Source: an uncultured Lachnospiraceae bacterium
GTDB taxonomy: Bacteria; Bacillota; Clostridia; Lachnospirales; Lachnospiraceae
Direction of reading: 5' to 3'
NCBI GenBank assembly: GCA_947625205.1
Contig: CANQNN010000007.1
Span: 51,497 to 115,496 of the forward strand
Length of the DNA stretch: 64,000 nucleotides
The translations under genes and the position numbers were made by a program. The notes below the pieces were generated by a model. The model saw nothing but the letters and a program-made list of their open reading frames with translations. It was not told where the DNA came from and did not search any database. Within the stretch, counting starts at the first letter, position 1. Each line of letters begins with the position of its first letter. This document shows, one piece after another, positions 7,736 through 17,419 of the stretch.

Positions 7736-9946
7736 TTAAAATATATCCATCACAAATAAGTACCCCACCATCGCTAACAGTCCGATGCAGAACAACAGCA
7801 GCCCGAAGGACATACTGCGGGTGATCATGGCGGTGTTTTCGCTCCATTCCTCATGAAACAGGGCATATTTGTGGTCATAATCGACATCCTCCGAATGCTT
7901 TCTGCGGAAGATAAGATCGCCGATTCTGCGGAAGCATGCCGCGATGCAGGCGGCCAGGTGTGTCAGCGGCGTTCCCTCAGGTAGTTCCCTGGGAAGTTTG
8001 CTGTCGCGGTAAACTGTCTTGCGCAGAAGAACAACGACTGTGTCCACAAAGCAGTCCAGGACGCGGCATATCACGCCTGACAGGAAAGGCAGTATCTTGA
8101 GAAGAAGCGGCCTGTAGACCGTATTCTCAAGGTCGAGATACCTGTGCCAGCGATTCACATACCGGCCGTCTTTCATAAGCCACAGCCTTACAATGATCAG
8201 ATAAACCAGCGCTCCGATCCCAAGGGATATGGCGGCGCCTTTTATATTTTCCATAGAAAAGTATGCGATCTCTCCGTAAGATCCCTGCGGCCGGGAGATG
8301 AAAGGAACTATACCCGGTGCATCATATGCCATCATGAAAGACTGTCCCATATCGGCGATCCTGTCCATAACGACATGCGGCAGAAAGCCCATCAGGGGAA
8401 GGAGGGCAGCGCTCAGTGTCAATGAAAAAGCGCTGACTTTATTCATATAGGTCCCTTTCAGGGCGTCAAACTTATCCTGTACGGTTTCATCGGAGTTTTT
8501 TTCAATAAAGATCGCCACATACAATTTGGTCATATAAGCGATCGTAAGTCCGCCGCTTATTAAGAAGATCCACTCCACAGCTTTCATCACGCCGGCGTTA
8601 AGGTACAGTGCAGGATCAAGATACGGCGCCGTTAATGATGTATTGGCGGCATTTTGCAGCCATTCGGTGTAGCCGGCGATACTCTCATGAATGAGGGTCT
8701 TGCTGATATAGCCGTTCCAGAGAGGGACGCCGCCGATACCGAGCGCGCCCATCAGGAAGATGCAGTTAAGCAACGGTTTCTTACGTCCGAAACCGCGGAT
8801 GTCATTGAGATTCAGTTTGTGTACATTCATGTAGATGACGCCTGCCGCCATGAAGAGTACCAGCTTGATCAGGGAATGATTGACCATATGAAGCAGGCTG
8901 CCCCGTATGGCCGTCAGGCCGTCGGGCGTTCCGGTTTGGCCCGCCACGTTGACGGTAGTCAGAAGTCCTGACATACCGACGCCAACCAGAATAAAACCGA
9001 TCTGGGAGACGGAAGAGCATGCGAGGGTTCGTTTCACGTCAACGGAGAACAGCGCCAGCACCGCGCCGGTTACCATCGTGCATACGCCGATAACGAGGAT
9101 CAGGGAGCCCCATGCGGCGTCTCCGAGAAAAATGTATGCGGTCAGGATCAATATGCCGTACATTCCCGCTTTGGTCAGAATACCTGACAGCAGCGCGGAA
9201 GCGGGGGCCGGCGCTACGGGATGGGCTTTCGGGAGCCATATATGGAGCGGGAATGCACCGGCTTTGGCGCCGAAGCCAAACAGCAGACACAAGCCCGCAG
9301 CCAGAAGCTGCGTGCCATCATAGGATCGTGAGGACAGCATACCGTAAGTGAGATATGCGCCGGTCAGGTCGTTGAAGAACAAGGTTCCCGTCACATCATA
9401 GAGCAGGAAGATACCCATCAGCATGGCAAGTCCGCCGATCACTGCTACCGCAAGATAAGTGGCCGCCGCGCGTAAGGATTCTTTTCTTTCATCCTGCGCT
9501 ACCCATACATAGGATGTAAAGGACATGATCTCAAAGAAGATAAAAGTCGTATAGAGATCGGCGGAGAGGAATACGCCCTCCGTAGCGCCCAGGGTCAGCA
9601 GCAGAAACAGATAATATCTGTTGCGATTACGGTAGTGGGTAAAATATTCTCTGGAAAAAAGGGTGCTCATAAACCACATAAAGGACGCGACCGTGCCGTA
9701 CACGGCGCGGAAACCGTCGATCGTAAAGTGAAGTCCCATACCGCAGACATAGGGTATGGCAACGATTGTTCCCGATGTTTGTGAGGCGCATGTCTGTATA
9801 AGCAGGAGCAGACTTAAGCCCAGGGTGATCCCGGTCACGATATCCGCGAAGATATCCCGCATTTTTTTATTGATCCGTCCTATGGCATAGCAGAGAAGCC
9901 CCGCCGCCATAGGGAAGAATACGAGCGAATATACCAGTATGTTCAT
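7736..9946 (-). CDS. Mrp/NuoL-type antiporter subunit, long form (fourth antiporter-like subunit)
   Basis: A 736-residue membrane protein of the proton-conducting NuoL/M/N-MrpA/D family, last gene of the operon. The conserved FFEIMSFTSY Glu in TM5 and the GAKAGAFPLHIWLPKAHP loop with its Lys are present, as is the GIGGVPLWNGYISK segment. After the roughly 500-residue core there is a 200-residue extension with a long amphipathic stretch and further TM helices ending in FGLLLFCIGLLAMVG, reminiscent of the lateral helix of NuoL/MrpA. It lacks the DUF4040 and MbhE regions of classical MrpA; these are separate genes upstream. It should form one of four ion channels of the complex. Confidence 0.8.
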   Translation of the reverse strand: MNILVYSLVFFPMAAGLLCYAIGRINKKMRDIFADIVTGITLGLSLLLLIQTCASQTSGTIVAIPYVCGMGLHFTIDGFRAVYGTVASFMWFMSTLFSREYFTHYRNRNRYYLFLLLTLGATEGVFLSADLYTTFIFFEIMSFTSYVWVAQDERKESLRAAATYLAVAVIGGLAMLMGIFLLYDVTGTLFFNDLTGAYLTYGMLSSRSYDGTQLLAAGLCLLFGFGAKAGAFPLHIWLPKAHPVAPAPASALLSGILTKAGMYGILILTAYIFLGDAAWGSLILVIGVCTMVTGAVLALFSVDVKRTLACSSVSQIGFILVGVGMSGLLTTVNVAGQTGTPDGLTAIRGSLLHMVNHSLIKLVLFMAAGVIYMNVHKLNLNDIRGFGRKKPLLNCIFLMGALGIGGVPLWNGYISKTLIHESIAGYTEWLQNAANTSLTAPYLDPALYLNAGVMKAVEWIFLISGGLTIAYMTKLYVAIFIEKNSDETVQDKFDALKGTYMNKVSAFSLTLSAALLPLMGFLPHVVMDRIADMGQSFMMAYDAPGIVPFISRPQGSYGEIAYFSMENIKGAAISLGIGALVYLIIVRLWLMKDGRYVNRWHRYLDLENTVYRPLLLKILPFLSGVICRVLDCFVDTVVVLLRKTVYRDSKLPRELPEGTPLTHLAACIAACFRRIGDLIFRRKHSEDVDYDHKYALFHEEWSENTAMITRSMSFGLLLFCIGLLAMVGYLFVMDIF

Positions 9947-9985
9947 GAGAGTACAACCTGCCTTTCCGACCGGAAGCTGATCCGG

Positions 9986-11452
9986 CTAAACGGTCATTCC
10001 CGCAGCAACGGTATAGAAGAAATCCGTCAGCGGCCGGGAGTAAACGCCAAACAATATAATAAAGAAAGTAAATACAAACAGCGGTACAAGCATTTTCCAG
10101 TTGGGGTCCTTCACGCCGTCCAGCGTGCCATAATCAAAATCCTTGCCGGGGAAGAAAGCCCGCACAACGATCGTCAGCATATAGATGGCCGTCAGCAGCG
10201 CGGAGATCAGCAGACACGCGATACCGAAGTATGCGACCGGGTTTTGGCTGTCTACGGCCGCCGCGGCAAGATTCCATTTGCTGATGAATCCTGCCAGACC
10301 GGGTACGCCCATCAGCGCAAAGGCAGATACGGTGAAGATGCCGAATACGCATGGCATCCGATAGCCCATCCCGTCCAGCTCATGCACATAATTCCGGTCC
10401 GTCTGGTGAATAATGGCGCCTGCGCAGAAGAAAGAGGAGATCTTCATCACCGCATGAAAGATCAGATGCGACAATGCGCCCACCAGCCCGAGAGGCGTCA
10501 TGATGGTAACGCCGAACAGGATATAGGACAGGTTGCTTAACGTGGAGTAAGCCAGCCTCCTTTTCAAGTGCGTTTCTTTGACCGCGCGGCTGCATCCGTA
10601 CACGATCGTAAACATTACGATGAGCATTACGACATTCTGCGCCCAGGTCCCTTTAAGAAATTCCGTGCCGAAGCTGTAATAGGTCAGCCGTATAATGGCG
10701 AATGCGCCGGATTTTACAACGGCGACAGCGTGTAGAAGCGCCGTGACGGGCGTGGGCGCCACACTTGCCTGCGGGAGCCATGAATTGAACGGGCACACCG
10801 CGGCTTTGACGCCGAATCCCATGAAAGCAAGCACATAGATGAGCAACAGTATATTGGTTCTGTCACCGATCCTGCCGTAATCCAGAACGCCGCCATAGAT
10901 AAAGTCGGTGGTCGATCCGTACACAATGATCATGATCAGACCGATGAAAGCGAATGCTGCGCCGCCAAGGGAATAGTACAGGTACTTGCGGCTGGCGAGG
11001 ATCGCTTCTCTTGTCAGCGTGTGCATGACCAGAGGGACCGTAACAAGCGTCAGCAGCTCATAGAAGAAATACATGGTCAGCAGATTGGCGGCAAGCGCAA
11101 TACCCAGAGTGACACCATAGGTCACGGTGTAGAACAGGAAAAAAATAGGCTCGCGTTCTTCCTTTGTCATATATTCAAATGCATACAGGGTTGCGAAAGG
11201 CCACAGCGCCGACACCAGCCCGGCAAAAACCATGCCCAGTCCGTCCACCTTGAAGGCGATAGACAAATCGCCTGTAAAGTGTGCCAGTAAAAATGTGCTG
11301 TCAGAGTGGTGCAGCAGCAGATACCATACTAGAATGCTGTTTAGGATAACGGCGCATTCCAGAAAGATCTGCCGGTGGCTTTTCTTACGAAAAGGAAGCA
11401 CCGCGGCAAGTATTCCCGCTATAATAGGAATTAAAATAACTGAGATGATCAT
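9986..11452 (-). CDS. Mrp/NuoN-type antiporter subunit (third antiporter-like subunit)
   Basis: A 488-residue polytopic protein of the Proton_antipo_M family. The essential Glu lies in FFYELLTLVTVPL and the Lys in GVKAAVCPFNSWLP, followed by ASVAPTPVTALLHA, where the family has an AP-rich loop. The GVPGLAGFISKW segment with its conserved Lys is also present. It lies 39 nt upstream of the long subunit and 65 nt downstream of the second subunit, same strand. It probably translocates Na+ or H+ within the Mrp-like complex. Confidence 0.8.
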   Translation of the reverse strand: MIISVILIPIIAGILAAVLPFRKKSHRQIFLECAVILNSILVWYLLLHHSDSTFLLAHFTGDLSIAFKVDGLGMVFAGLVSALWPFATLYAFEYMTKEEREPIFFLFYTVTYGVTLGIALAANLLTMYFFYELLTLVTVPLVMHTLTREAILASRKYLYYSLGGAAFAFIGLIMIIVYGSTTDFIYGGVLDYGRIGDRTNILLLIYVLAFMGFGVKAAVCPFNSWLPQASVAPTPVTALLHAVAVVKSGAFAIIRLTYYSFGTEFLKGTWAQNVVMLIVMFTIVYGCSRAVKETHLKRRLAYSTLSNLSYILFGVTIMTPLGLVGALSHLIFHAVMKISSFFCAGAIIHQTDRNYVHELDGMGYRMPCVFGIFTVSAFALMGVPGLAGFISKWNLAAAAVDSQNPVAYFGIACLLISALLTAIYMLTIVVRAFFPGKDFDYGTLDGVKDPNWKMLVPLFVFTFFIILFGVYSRPLTDFFYTVAAGMTV

Positions 11453-11517
11453 ATCTTTTCCCTCGTTTCAAGGCTGTAGGAACCGATGCACGGGGCGCGG
11501 TTCCCGCAGCCCGCGTG

Positions 11518-12990
11518 TTATGAAAACATTGTATATACCGCGTCTGTCACCCAGTTGATGACCGGGGTGGGAATCAATCCCATTAAAACCGATAATATCG
11601 TCATAATAAGGATAGGCAGCGTCATGTAAAAAGAAGGTTCCTTCCTGGTAAGCTTCTCATAGTCATAATCCGCACCGGGCAGAAAACCGTTTATCGTAAG
11701 CGGCAGCAGATATCCAGCAGTCAGCAACGCGCTGACAAGCAGTATGACAGGACCGAGCCAGCGGAATATGGGCAGCATATTCGACAGGCTTCCAACTGCC
11801 AGATACCATTTGCTGATAAATCCGCCCGTGGGAGGAATGCCGATCAGCCCCAGGGACGCGATCGTGTAGCACCATATGGTAAGAGGCATCTCTTTGCCGA
11901 TCCCGCGAAGTTCATCGACCCTGGTCCTGCCGGTGGTATAGATGATCGCCCCGGCGCACAGGAACAGGACCGCCTTGATCAGACCGTGGGCAATCACATG
12001 GAGAAGCGAACCGGTCACGGATTCTGTGCACATGGTCGCTAATCCAAACAAAATATAGGAGATCTGGCTGATCGTGGAGTAAGCCAGCCTTTTCTTTAAA
12101 ACCGGCTCTCTGTAGGCAAGCAGAGAACCCATGAAGATCGTAATAAGTGTCAGCACAAGCCATGCGGTCTGTACCCATGTGCCCCTCAGAAAATCAGCGC
12201 CGAAAATATAGAAGACAATGCGGATCAGCGCCAGAACTCCCGCTTTAACGATCACCGCAGACAGAACTGCCGATGCGGGCGCCGGTGCTGCCGGGTGCGC
12301 TGCGGTAAGCCATGCGTGCATGGGAAACATACCCGCCTTCACACCAAAACCGATGATCATGACAAGCGCCACAATGAGCAGAAGTCCCGTGTGGGAAGCT
12401 GCGCTGCCGTTTAAAACGCCCCCGGCGGTAAAATCCGTGGTGTCGCTGTTCTGACAGATAAAGTAGATGCCGAACAGCGCCATGTATGCACCGCAAAGAG
12501 AATAAAACAGATATTTTAATCCCGCCATGATCGCCTCGTGGCTTCCGTTGTGCAGCACAAGGGGCATGGAGGAGAGGGTCAGCATCTCAAAGAACAGGTA
12601 AAAAGTGATCAAATTGCCCGCAAAGCACAGGGCGTTGAGGACGCCGAACACGATCAGATAGAAACCGTAATAGCGCTTTTCTTTATCCTCATGCTTCATG
12701 TATTCAAAGGAAAAGAGACCCGCGCACAGGAACACCACGGACGTCAGCACAGAGAACAGAACGCTCATACTGTCCACGGCGAAAACGACAGGCAGCGTTC
12801 TCGTCAGCCGGAAAAGCTCAAAGCCTGTTCCGTATGCGGTAAGCACGGTGGCCAGAAGAAGCGCACCCGTCAGAATAAAGCCGCCGGCCGCCGTCGCAAT
12901 CAGATACTTGCGGTCTGTATATTCTTTTCTGATCAAAAGGAAGATGCCGATAAGAATCGGTGCCAGTATGGATAAAAGTATGAGATACAT
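11518..12990 (-). CDS. Mrp/NuoN-type antiporter subunit (second antiporter-like subunit)
   Basis: A 490-residue member of the same family. Key residues are the Glu in FFEMLTLSSMPLVLH and the Lys in GVKAGMFPMHAWLTAAHP, with the AAPAPASAVLSAV loop and GIPPTGGFISKWY. About 14 TM helices are expected. Similarity to the next gene (PVLKKRLAYSTISQISYILFG against KETHLKRRLAYSTLSNLSYILFG here shortened to the shared RRLAYST/KRLAYST core) points to duplication within the operon. The gap to the first antiporter-like gene is 12 nt. Confidence 0.8.
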   Translation of the reverse strand: MYLILLSILAPILIGIFLLIRKEYTDRKYLIATAAGGFILTGALLLATVLTAYGTGFELFRLTRTLPVVFAVDSMSVLFSVLTSVVFLCAGLFSFEYMKHEDKEKRYYGFYLIVFGVLNALCFAGNLITFYLFFEMLTLSSMPLVLHNGSHEAIMAGLKYLFYSLCGAYMALFGIYFICQNSDTTDFTAGGVLNGSAASHTGLLLIVALVMIIGFGVKAGMFPMHAWLTAAHPAAPAPASAVLSAVIVKAGVLALIRIVFYIFGADFLRGTWVQTAWLVLTLITIFMGSLLAYREPVLKKRLAYSTISQISYILFGLATMCTESVTGSLLHVIAHGLIKAVLFLCAGAIIYTTGRTRVDELRGIGKEMPLTIWCYTIASLGLIGIPPTGGFISKWYLAVGSLSNMLPIFRWLGPVILLVSALLTAGYLLPLTINGFLPGADYDYEKLTRKEPSFYMTLPILIMTILSVLMGLIPTPVINWVTDAVYTMFS

Positions 12991-13002
12991 GTTGTCACCT
13001 CC

Positions 13003-14496
13003 CTATGAAAACATGGCAAGTCCCTGCTGTATCATATCGACTACAGGCTGGGAGCTGATACCGAGTATAATATTCAATACGATAAATGCAGCCAGAACCG
13101 CGGCATACACGGGCATATCCTTGAAGGTCATGCTTGGATATGCCGTTTCGCCTACAGGCGTGTATATACGGATAACCGTTTTCATAAAATAGATCGCATT
13201 CAGGATCGTGCTTATGCCGAGCACGATCAGGGCCGGGAGCATCTTTGTATGGTTTAACACCGCCGCCTGCGAGAAGAGCAGCTTGCTAATAAAGCCGGAA
13301 AATAGCGGCACGCCCACCATAGAAAGCGCGCCCACCGTAAAGGCAACGCCCGCCCACTTATTGCGGTAGCCGGATCCGGTCAGCTCGATAAATTTGCGGC
13401 TTCCGCCGGATACATCGGTCAGTCCGATGGCGGCTATAAACAGAAGCGACTTAGTGGCGGCGTGGGACAGGATGTGGAAGATGCTGGCGGTCATACCCGC
13501 CTGCGTGCCCATGCCGAATCCCATATAGATATAGCCGATCTGTGCAACCGAAGAGAAAGCGATCATACGGCGTATATCGTTTTCCTTGATGGCGCTTGTG
13601 GAACCGAATATCATCCCCATCAGACCAAACAGGAACAGCACGTCAATGATCCGCGTATCGTGATATATATCGAAGCCGATGACACGGTAAATGATCTTGA
13701 TCAGCAGGAAGATATATCCTTTTGATACAAGCGATGAGAGGATCGCCGCGGAAGAAACGGTAGAATAACCGTATGCGTCCGGGAGCCATGCGTGAAAGGG
13801 GAAAAGTGCGCTCTTGATACATAAGCCTACCGACATAAGCACGATGGACACGATCAGGGGCAGGGTATATTGTCCCTCCGCCACGATCAGGGCAACCGAC
13901 TCCTTCATATTGCTCATCAGCAAATGCCCCGTCAGATCGTAGAGCATGCACAGACCAAGCAGCAGCATACCGGAACCTAACAGGCTCATGATCATATACC
14001 GGACGGCGGCTTCGATGGTGCGGCCGTTCTGCCGGATCATAATGAGTCCGCAGGCGGATATGGTGTTGATCTCTACGAACACGTAAGCCGTAAACATATC
14101 GTTGGTGTAGACGAGCGCAAGCAGTGAGCTAAGCAGCAGATCGGTCAGCACATAATAAAGATAGATCTTGCTTTCCTCGACTTCTTCTACCAGCTTGTGT
14201 CTGCCGCCCAGAAGGGACAGCAGCATAATGATACAGAAGAAGAGCGCCAAAAGCGCTTCCAGCACGCCGGCGCGGATCTCGTTGCCCCAGGGAGCCGGAA
14301 ATTTACCCATCACATAGACGTAAGATGTGCCGGACGCTAACGTATAGACCAGAGTAAACGCATTTAATACCGTGTTAATGACAAGAAGAGCCGTGTTGAC
14401 GCGCATGGCGGCTCTGCCGCGCAGTCCGGAGCTTATAATACCGGCAAACAGGCACAGCATAATAGAGATACAGGGGAAGTTCCGTACAAATTCCAT
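13003..14496 (-). CDS. MrpD-like antiporter subunit (first antiporter-like subunit)
   Basis: A 497-residue Proton_antipo_M protein and the most MrpD-like by position, directly after the MrpC gene, whose TAA stop overlaps its ATG (TAATG). The TM5 Glu is in YVFVEINTISACGL and the Lys in LCIKSALFPFHAWLPDAYG, followed by a serine-rich SSAAILSSLVSK loop that differs from the AP-rich loop of the two following paralogues. An AGGAGG lies 7 nt before the start. MrpD subunits carry H+ or Na+ and dock against MrpA in the complex. Confidence 0.82.
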   Translation of the reverse strand: MEFVRNFPCISIMLCLFAGIISSGLRGRAAMRVNTALLVINTVLNAFTLVYTLASGTSYVYVMGKFPAPWGNEIRAGVLEALLALFFCIIMLLSLLGGRHKLVEEVEESKIYLYYVLTDLLLSSLLALVYTNDMFTAYVFVEINTISACGLIMIRQNGRTIEAAVRYMIMSLLGSGMLLLGLCMLYDLTGHLLMSNMKESVALIVAEGQYTLPLIVSIVLMSVGLCIKSALFPFHAWLPDAYGYSTVSSAAILSSLVSKGYIFLLIKIIYRVIGFDIYHDTRIIDVLFLFGLMGMIFGSTSAIKENDIRRMIAFSSVAQIGYIYMGFGMGTQAGMTASIFHILSHAATKSLLFIAAIGLTDVSGGSRKFIELTGSGYRNKWAGVAFTVGALSMVGVPLFSGFISKLLFSQAAVLNHTKMLPALIVLGISTILNAIYFMKTVIRIYTPVGETAYPSMTFKDMPVYAAVLAAFIVLNIILGISSQPVVDMIQQGLAMFS

Positions 14497-14870
14497 TACA
14501 GATCCTCCTTTTTCAGCCGTTTCGATATCTCGTCCAGATCAAGCGTGTGATAGCGCCTGTACAGCCTGATGGTGAGCGACAGCATCAGCGCCGATACGGA
14601 CACAGACACAACGATGCCTGTCAGAACAAGGCCGCTGGGGATCGGATTGATATAAGCCTCCATATCCTGTACCCCGTCTGTCACGATAGGCGCGATGCGT
14701 CCTGCGATATATCCTTTCTCTGCAAGAAAAAGATAGATCGCCGTATCCATGATATTAAGACCGATGATCTTTTTAATGAGATTGGGCTGTAACAGAAGAT
14801 TGCCGAAACCGATCCCAAACAGGATCATGGCAACCGCCTCGCCGTAGTTCGTAAAAAGATTAGCGCCCAT
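14496..14870 (-). CDS. mrpC: MrpC / NuoK-like subunit
   Basis: A 124-residue, three-helix NuoK homologue, FGIGFGNLLLQPNLIKKIIGL being split here by the conserved LIKKIIGLN motif of MrpC/MnhC. ATG 14870 is chosen over a start 10 codons upstream because GAGGAGG lies 7 nt before it and it follows the MrpB stop by one nucleotide. The Glu common to NuoK helices is replaced in the visible membrane segments, as in other Mrp-type C subunits. It should sit between MrpD and the MrpA/B-type subunits. Confidence 0.85.
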   Translation of the reverse strand: MGANLFTNYGEAVAMILFGIGFGNLLLQPNLIKKIIGLNIMDTAIYLFLAEKGYIAGRIAPIVTDGVQDMEAYINPIPSGLVLTGIVVSVSVSALMLSLTIRLYRRYHTLDLDEISKRLKKEDL

Positions 14871-14871
14871 C

Positions 14872-15834
14872 TTACAGCCCTCCTCTTCTGAATAATGCAT
14901 AGAAAGCGTACATGGTACAGGCGACCTCCAGCCCTACGCACACGTTGATCGGCAATATGATGCCGCTGCTCAATATGTGCCCCGGAATACCAAGCGGTAT
15001 GTGATTCTCTATGCCGTTTGCGCCTGTCATATAGAAGTAAGTGCCGATCAGGCCGTACATACACAGCGCGGTGATCTTGGCGATCTTATATACCTGTTCG
15101 TCAAAGAAACGCTGCGTTTTTTTAAAGCCGAACGCCGCGACATAGAGGATAAGCCCTGCGCCTATGATGGAGCCGCCGGAAAAACCGCCGCCCGGGGATA
15201 GATGGCCGTTCAGTATGACATAAATACCAAATATAAAGATGATCGGGCAGAGAACAAAAGCAGTTCCCTGAAGGATCGCATCGTTTTTCGGTTCAAAGCG
15301 GCGGTCGTTTTGGGCTTCCTGCTTTTTTAAGATGGCGTCATCCACCATCAGCAGGATCATAACGCAGCACGTTGCGATAAACAGCACATTCGTCTCTCCG
15401 AAAGTATCGAATGCCCTGTAGGTTAAGATCATGCCCGATACAATGTTGAGTGCGCCGGTTTCCTGAAGTCCGTTTTCAATATACCGCTCTGAGACAACAT
15501 TGTTGACCGGATTATCCGCATTGCCTGTGGGCGGCAGAAACGATACCGTGATAAGCAGCACGCTCACCAGTATAACGCAGAAAAGGATCGCCGCAGTCAC
15601 ATAGATTTTATGGAATATCCGGGCCGCTTTGTTCTGCTCCTCATCGTAGACCTTATCGCGGATCATCTCTGATTCGCGCATACGCTCGATGATAGTCTCT
15701 TCCGGGATCACAGTTTCCTTCTGCGCTTGCATCTCCACTTCGTCCACATAGGGATCTTTGCTGCCGGACAGCCAGCGGAAGAAACGGAAGGCGAATGTTT
15801 TCTCATATTCTTCTCTTGTTTTCAGTCTACTCAT
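14872..15834 (-). CDS. MbhE-MrpB fusion subunit
   Basis: A 320-residue membrane subunit joining two modules. Residues about 60-160 resemble MbhE / the end of MrpA (TGALNIVSGMILTYRAFDTF); residues about 190-320 are an MnhB domain (GHLSPGGGFSGGSIIGAG). The charged first 50 residues are cytoplasmic. ATG 15834 is preferred to an earlier in-frame ATG because AGGAGG stands immediately upstream, giving an 8-nt overlap with the preceding gene. Putting the MbhE segment on MrpB rather than on MrpA is the arrangement of Mbh/Mbx-type complexes. Confidence 0.82.
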   Translation of the reverse strand: MSRLKTREEYEKTFAFRFFRWLSGSKDPYVDEVEMQAQKETVIPEETIIERMRESEMIRDKVYDEEQNKAARIFHKIYVTAAILFCVILVSVLLITVSFLPPTGNADNPVNNVVSERYIENGLQETGALNIVSGMILTYRAFDTFGETNVLFIATCCVMILLMVDDAILKKQEAQNDRRFEPKNDAILQGTAFVLCPIIFIFGIYVILNGHLSPGGGFSGGSIIGAGLILYVAAFGFKKTQRFFDEQVYKIAKITALCMYGLIGTYFYMTGANGIENHIPLGIPGHILSSGIILPINVCVGLEVACTMYAFYALFRRGGL

Positions 15835-16117
15835 GATGCGCCTCCTCCTGCCCGTCTCTGTCTGTTTTTCTGTCATGCTCTATGCGGATCGCCTGGATCT
15901 TTTTCAGCGTTGCAAAGAAAAGCACGCTGGTCACGCCGGCGCCGACGGCCGCCTCCGTGATGGCCAGGTCGGGGGATTCAAGACATACCCACAGTATGGA
16001 CATCACCAGACTGTAGGACATATAGATCAGTATGGAATTCAACAGGTTTTTGGAAAAACTGACGGAGATCGCGCACACGATCAGAAATCCCATCAGGATA
16101 CACTGAAATACCGTCAT
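15827..16117 (-). CDS. DUF4040 / MbhD-like subunit
   Basis: A 96-residue, three-helix protein with the DUF4040 signature SPDLAITEAAVGAG, which in classical MrpA is a C-terminal domain and in Mbh hydrogenases is subunit MbhD. The acidic and charged motif is thought to lie on the ion path at the MrpA/B/E/F interface. It overlaps the MrpG stop by ATGA, so translation is coupled. A free-standing DUF4040 protein fits the Mbh-like split organisation of this operon. Confidence 0.82.
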   Translation of the reverse strand: MTVFQCILMGFLIVCAISVSFSKNLLNSILIYMSYSLVMSILWVCLESPDLAITEAAVGAGVTSVLFFATLKKIQAIRIEHDRKTDRDGQEEAHHE

Positions 16118-16563
16118 GATAACGCACCGCCTTTCGTGTTCTGTTCCTGCTCCTGTGCAGGCAGGTCGGAGCCCGCGCCCGGAGCAGCCTTCGCCTGAGA
16201 GGGCTCCTCGACTACCGCATCCTCCAATGTCGCAAGGTCCGTGTATACCCTGCAGTGGGCTTCCAGATTTTCATTGGTGGCCACCTCAAGCCTTGCCAGC
16301 ACATGGGAAGACACAGGGGACGCAAACCAGAGGAATATGATGATCAGCAGCAATTTCAGGGATGTAAAATTGAGCCCCGAAAAAATGATAAGACCGATCA
16401 GGCACGATGCGATACCGAGCGTGTCACCCATCGCCGCAGCATGCATTCTGTTGAGCACGTAATGAAAATGAAAGATACCGAATAATTCCGTAAAAAAGAT
16501 CACAAGACCGCCGATTAGAAAAGCGCTTCCCGCAATCAGCCGGATCCACTCAAAAGCTCCCAT
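16114..16563 (-). CDS. mrpG: MrpG-like subunit
   Basis: A 149-residue MnhG/PhaG-family subunit with three TM helices. The conserved RMHAAAMGDTLGIASCLIG (19 residues) corresponds to the family's RxHAxxxxDTLG motif. ATG 16563 is chosen over a start 20 codons earlier because AGGAGG lies 8 nt upstream; it overlaps the MrpF gene by 14 nt. The last 45 residues are an acidic Pro/Ala/Gln-rich tail not usual in MrpG, probably disordered in the cytoplasm. Confidence 0.83.
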   Translation of the reverse strand: MGAFEWIRLIAGSAFLIGGLVIFFTELFGIFHFHYVLNRMHAAAMGDTLGIASCLIGLIIFSGLNFTSLKLLLIIIFLWFASPVSSHVLARLEVATNENLEAHCRVYTDLATLEDAVVEEPSQAKAAPGAGSDLPAQEQEQNTKGGALS

Positions 16564-16882
16564 CGGACATTCCTCCTTTGTCTTCATGATCGGGACCGTT
16601 CGCCGAATGACGGTTTTCCTCATAGATACCGATGTATACCTTGGACAGAATGACTACCGCGAGGAAGCTGATCATGGCGTAGACGAGACATACGTCCACC
16701 AGATATCCTTCGTCCAGCATAAGCGCCAGTACGGCGATCATGACCATGACCATAGTGCCTATCATGTTTACCGCCACGAGACGGTCCGCGATACGGGGGC
16801 CTCTGACAGCGCGTATCAGGCAGGCGAAGATCATCACTGCCAATATGATCAAAACTGTAATGTAGATATAATGGTATAGCAT
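16550..16882 (-). CDS. mrpF: MrpF-like subunit
   Basis: A 110-residue subunit of the MrpF/PhaF family with three TM helices and the conserved RGPRIADRLVAVNMIGT segment, whose Asp has been shown to matter for ion transport in relatives. It lies 14 nt after MrpE and overlaps MrpG. A hydrophilic 20-residue tail follows the third helix. Confidence 0.85.
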   Translation of the reverse strand: MLYHYIYITVLIILAVMIFACLIRAVRGPRIADRLVAVNMIGTMVMVMIAVLALMLDEGYLVDVCLVYAMISFLAVVILSKVYIGIYEENRHSANGPDHEDKGGMSDGSF

Positions 16883-16896
16883 TGCGATCCGTCCTT

Positions 16897-17361
16897 TTAT
16901 TTTACATTTTCAATTCTCTGAAGAAGTCTGACAAATATTGAGGAGTCGATTCCCTGCGCCATCTCTTTGTCCAGACAATGCACGACGTATTCGTTGTCTT
17001 TCAGGCTGACGGTAATGGTGCCCGGCGTCAGCGTGATGGAATTGGCGAGGAGGACTCTGGCAAAAGTGGATCGTAACGGCGCGGTAAAATGAACGACCGC
17101 AGGCTCGTACTGATATTTTTCGGTGTAGATCATCTTAAAGACCGCACCGTTTGCCTTGAGAATTTCTTTTAACAGAACATATATATAATGGATGACCAGA
17201 AAAAAGCGCTTGCACAGAATAAGGTCTTTTCGGGGGCTGTAGTCTAAGAACCTGCATATAAACAAATACATTGCGCCCGCGATCACAAGTCCGAATGCGG
17301 CGATCTCCCATGTGAACTGTCCGTTAAAAATGATCCATATCAGGAAAAAAATCACAAACAT
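16897..17361 (-). CDS. mrpE: MrpE-like subunit
   Basis: A 154-residue MnhE-family protein, first gene of the Mrp-like operon. It has two N-terminal TM helices, the middle LKANGAVFKMIY segment, and the typical LLANSITLTPGTITVSL motif followed by a soluble part with VHCLD. It is preceded by a CGGAGG site and a consensus promoter. The order E-F-G-DUF4040-MbhE/B-C-D is that of the Mrp module of archaeal Mbh and Mbx complexes. Confidence 0.85.
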   Translation of the reverse strand: MFVIFFLIWIIFNGQFTWEIAAFGLVIAGAMYLFICRFLDYSPRKDLILCKRFFLVIHYIYVLLKEILKANGAVFKMIYTEKYQYEPAVVHFTAPLRSTFARVLLANSITLTPGTITVSLKDNEYVVHCLDKEMAQGIDSSIFVRLLQRIENVK

Positions 17362-17419
17362 ACCGGAATGCCTCCGAAAAGTTTCTACTTATTAAAAGCT
17401 GTATTTCATTAACGATGCA

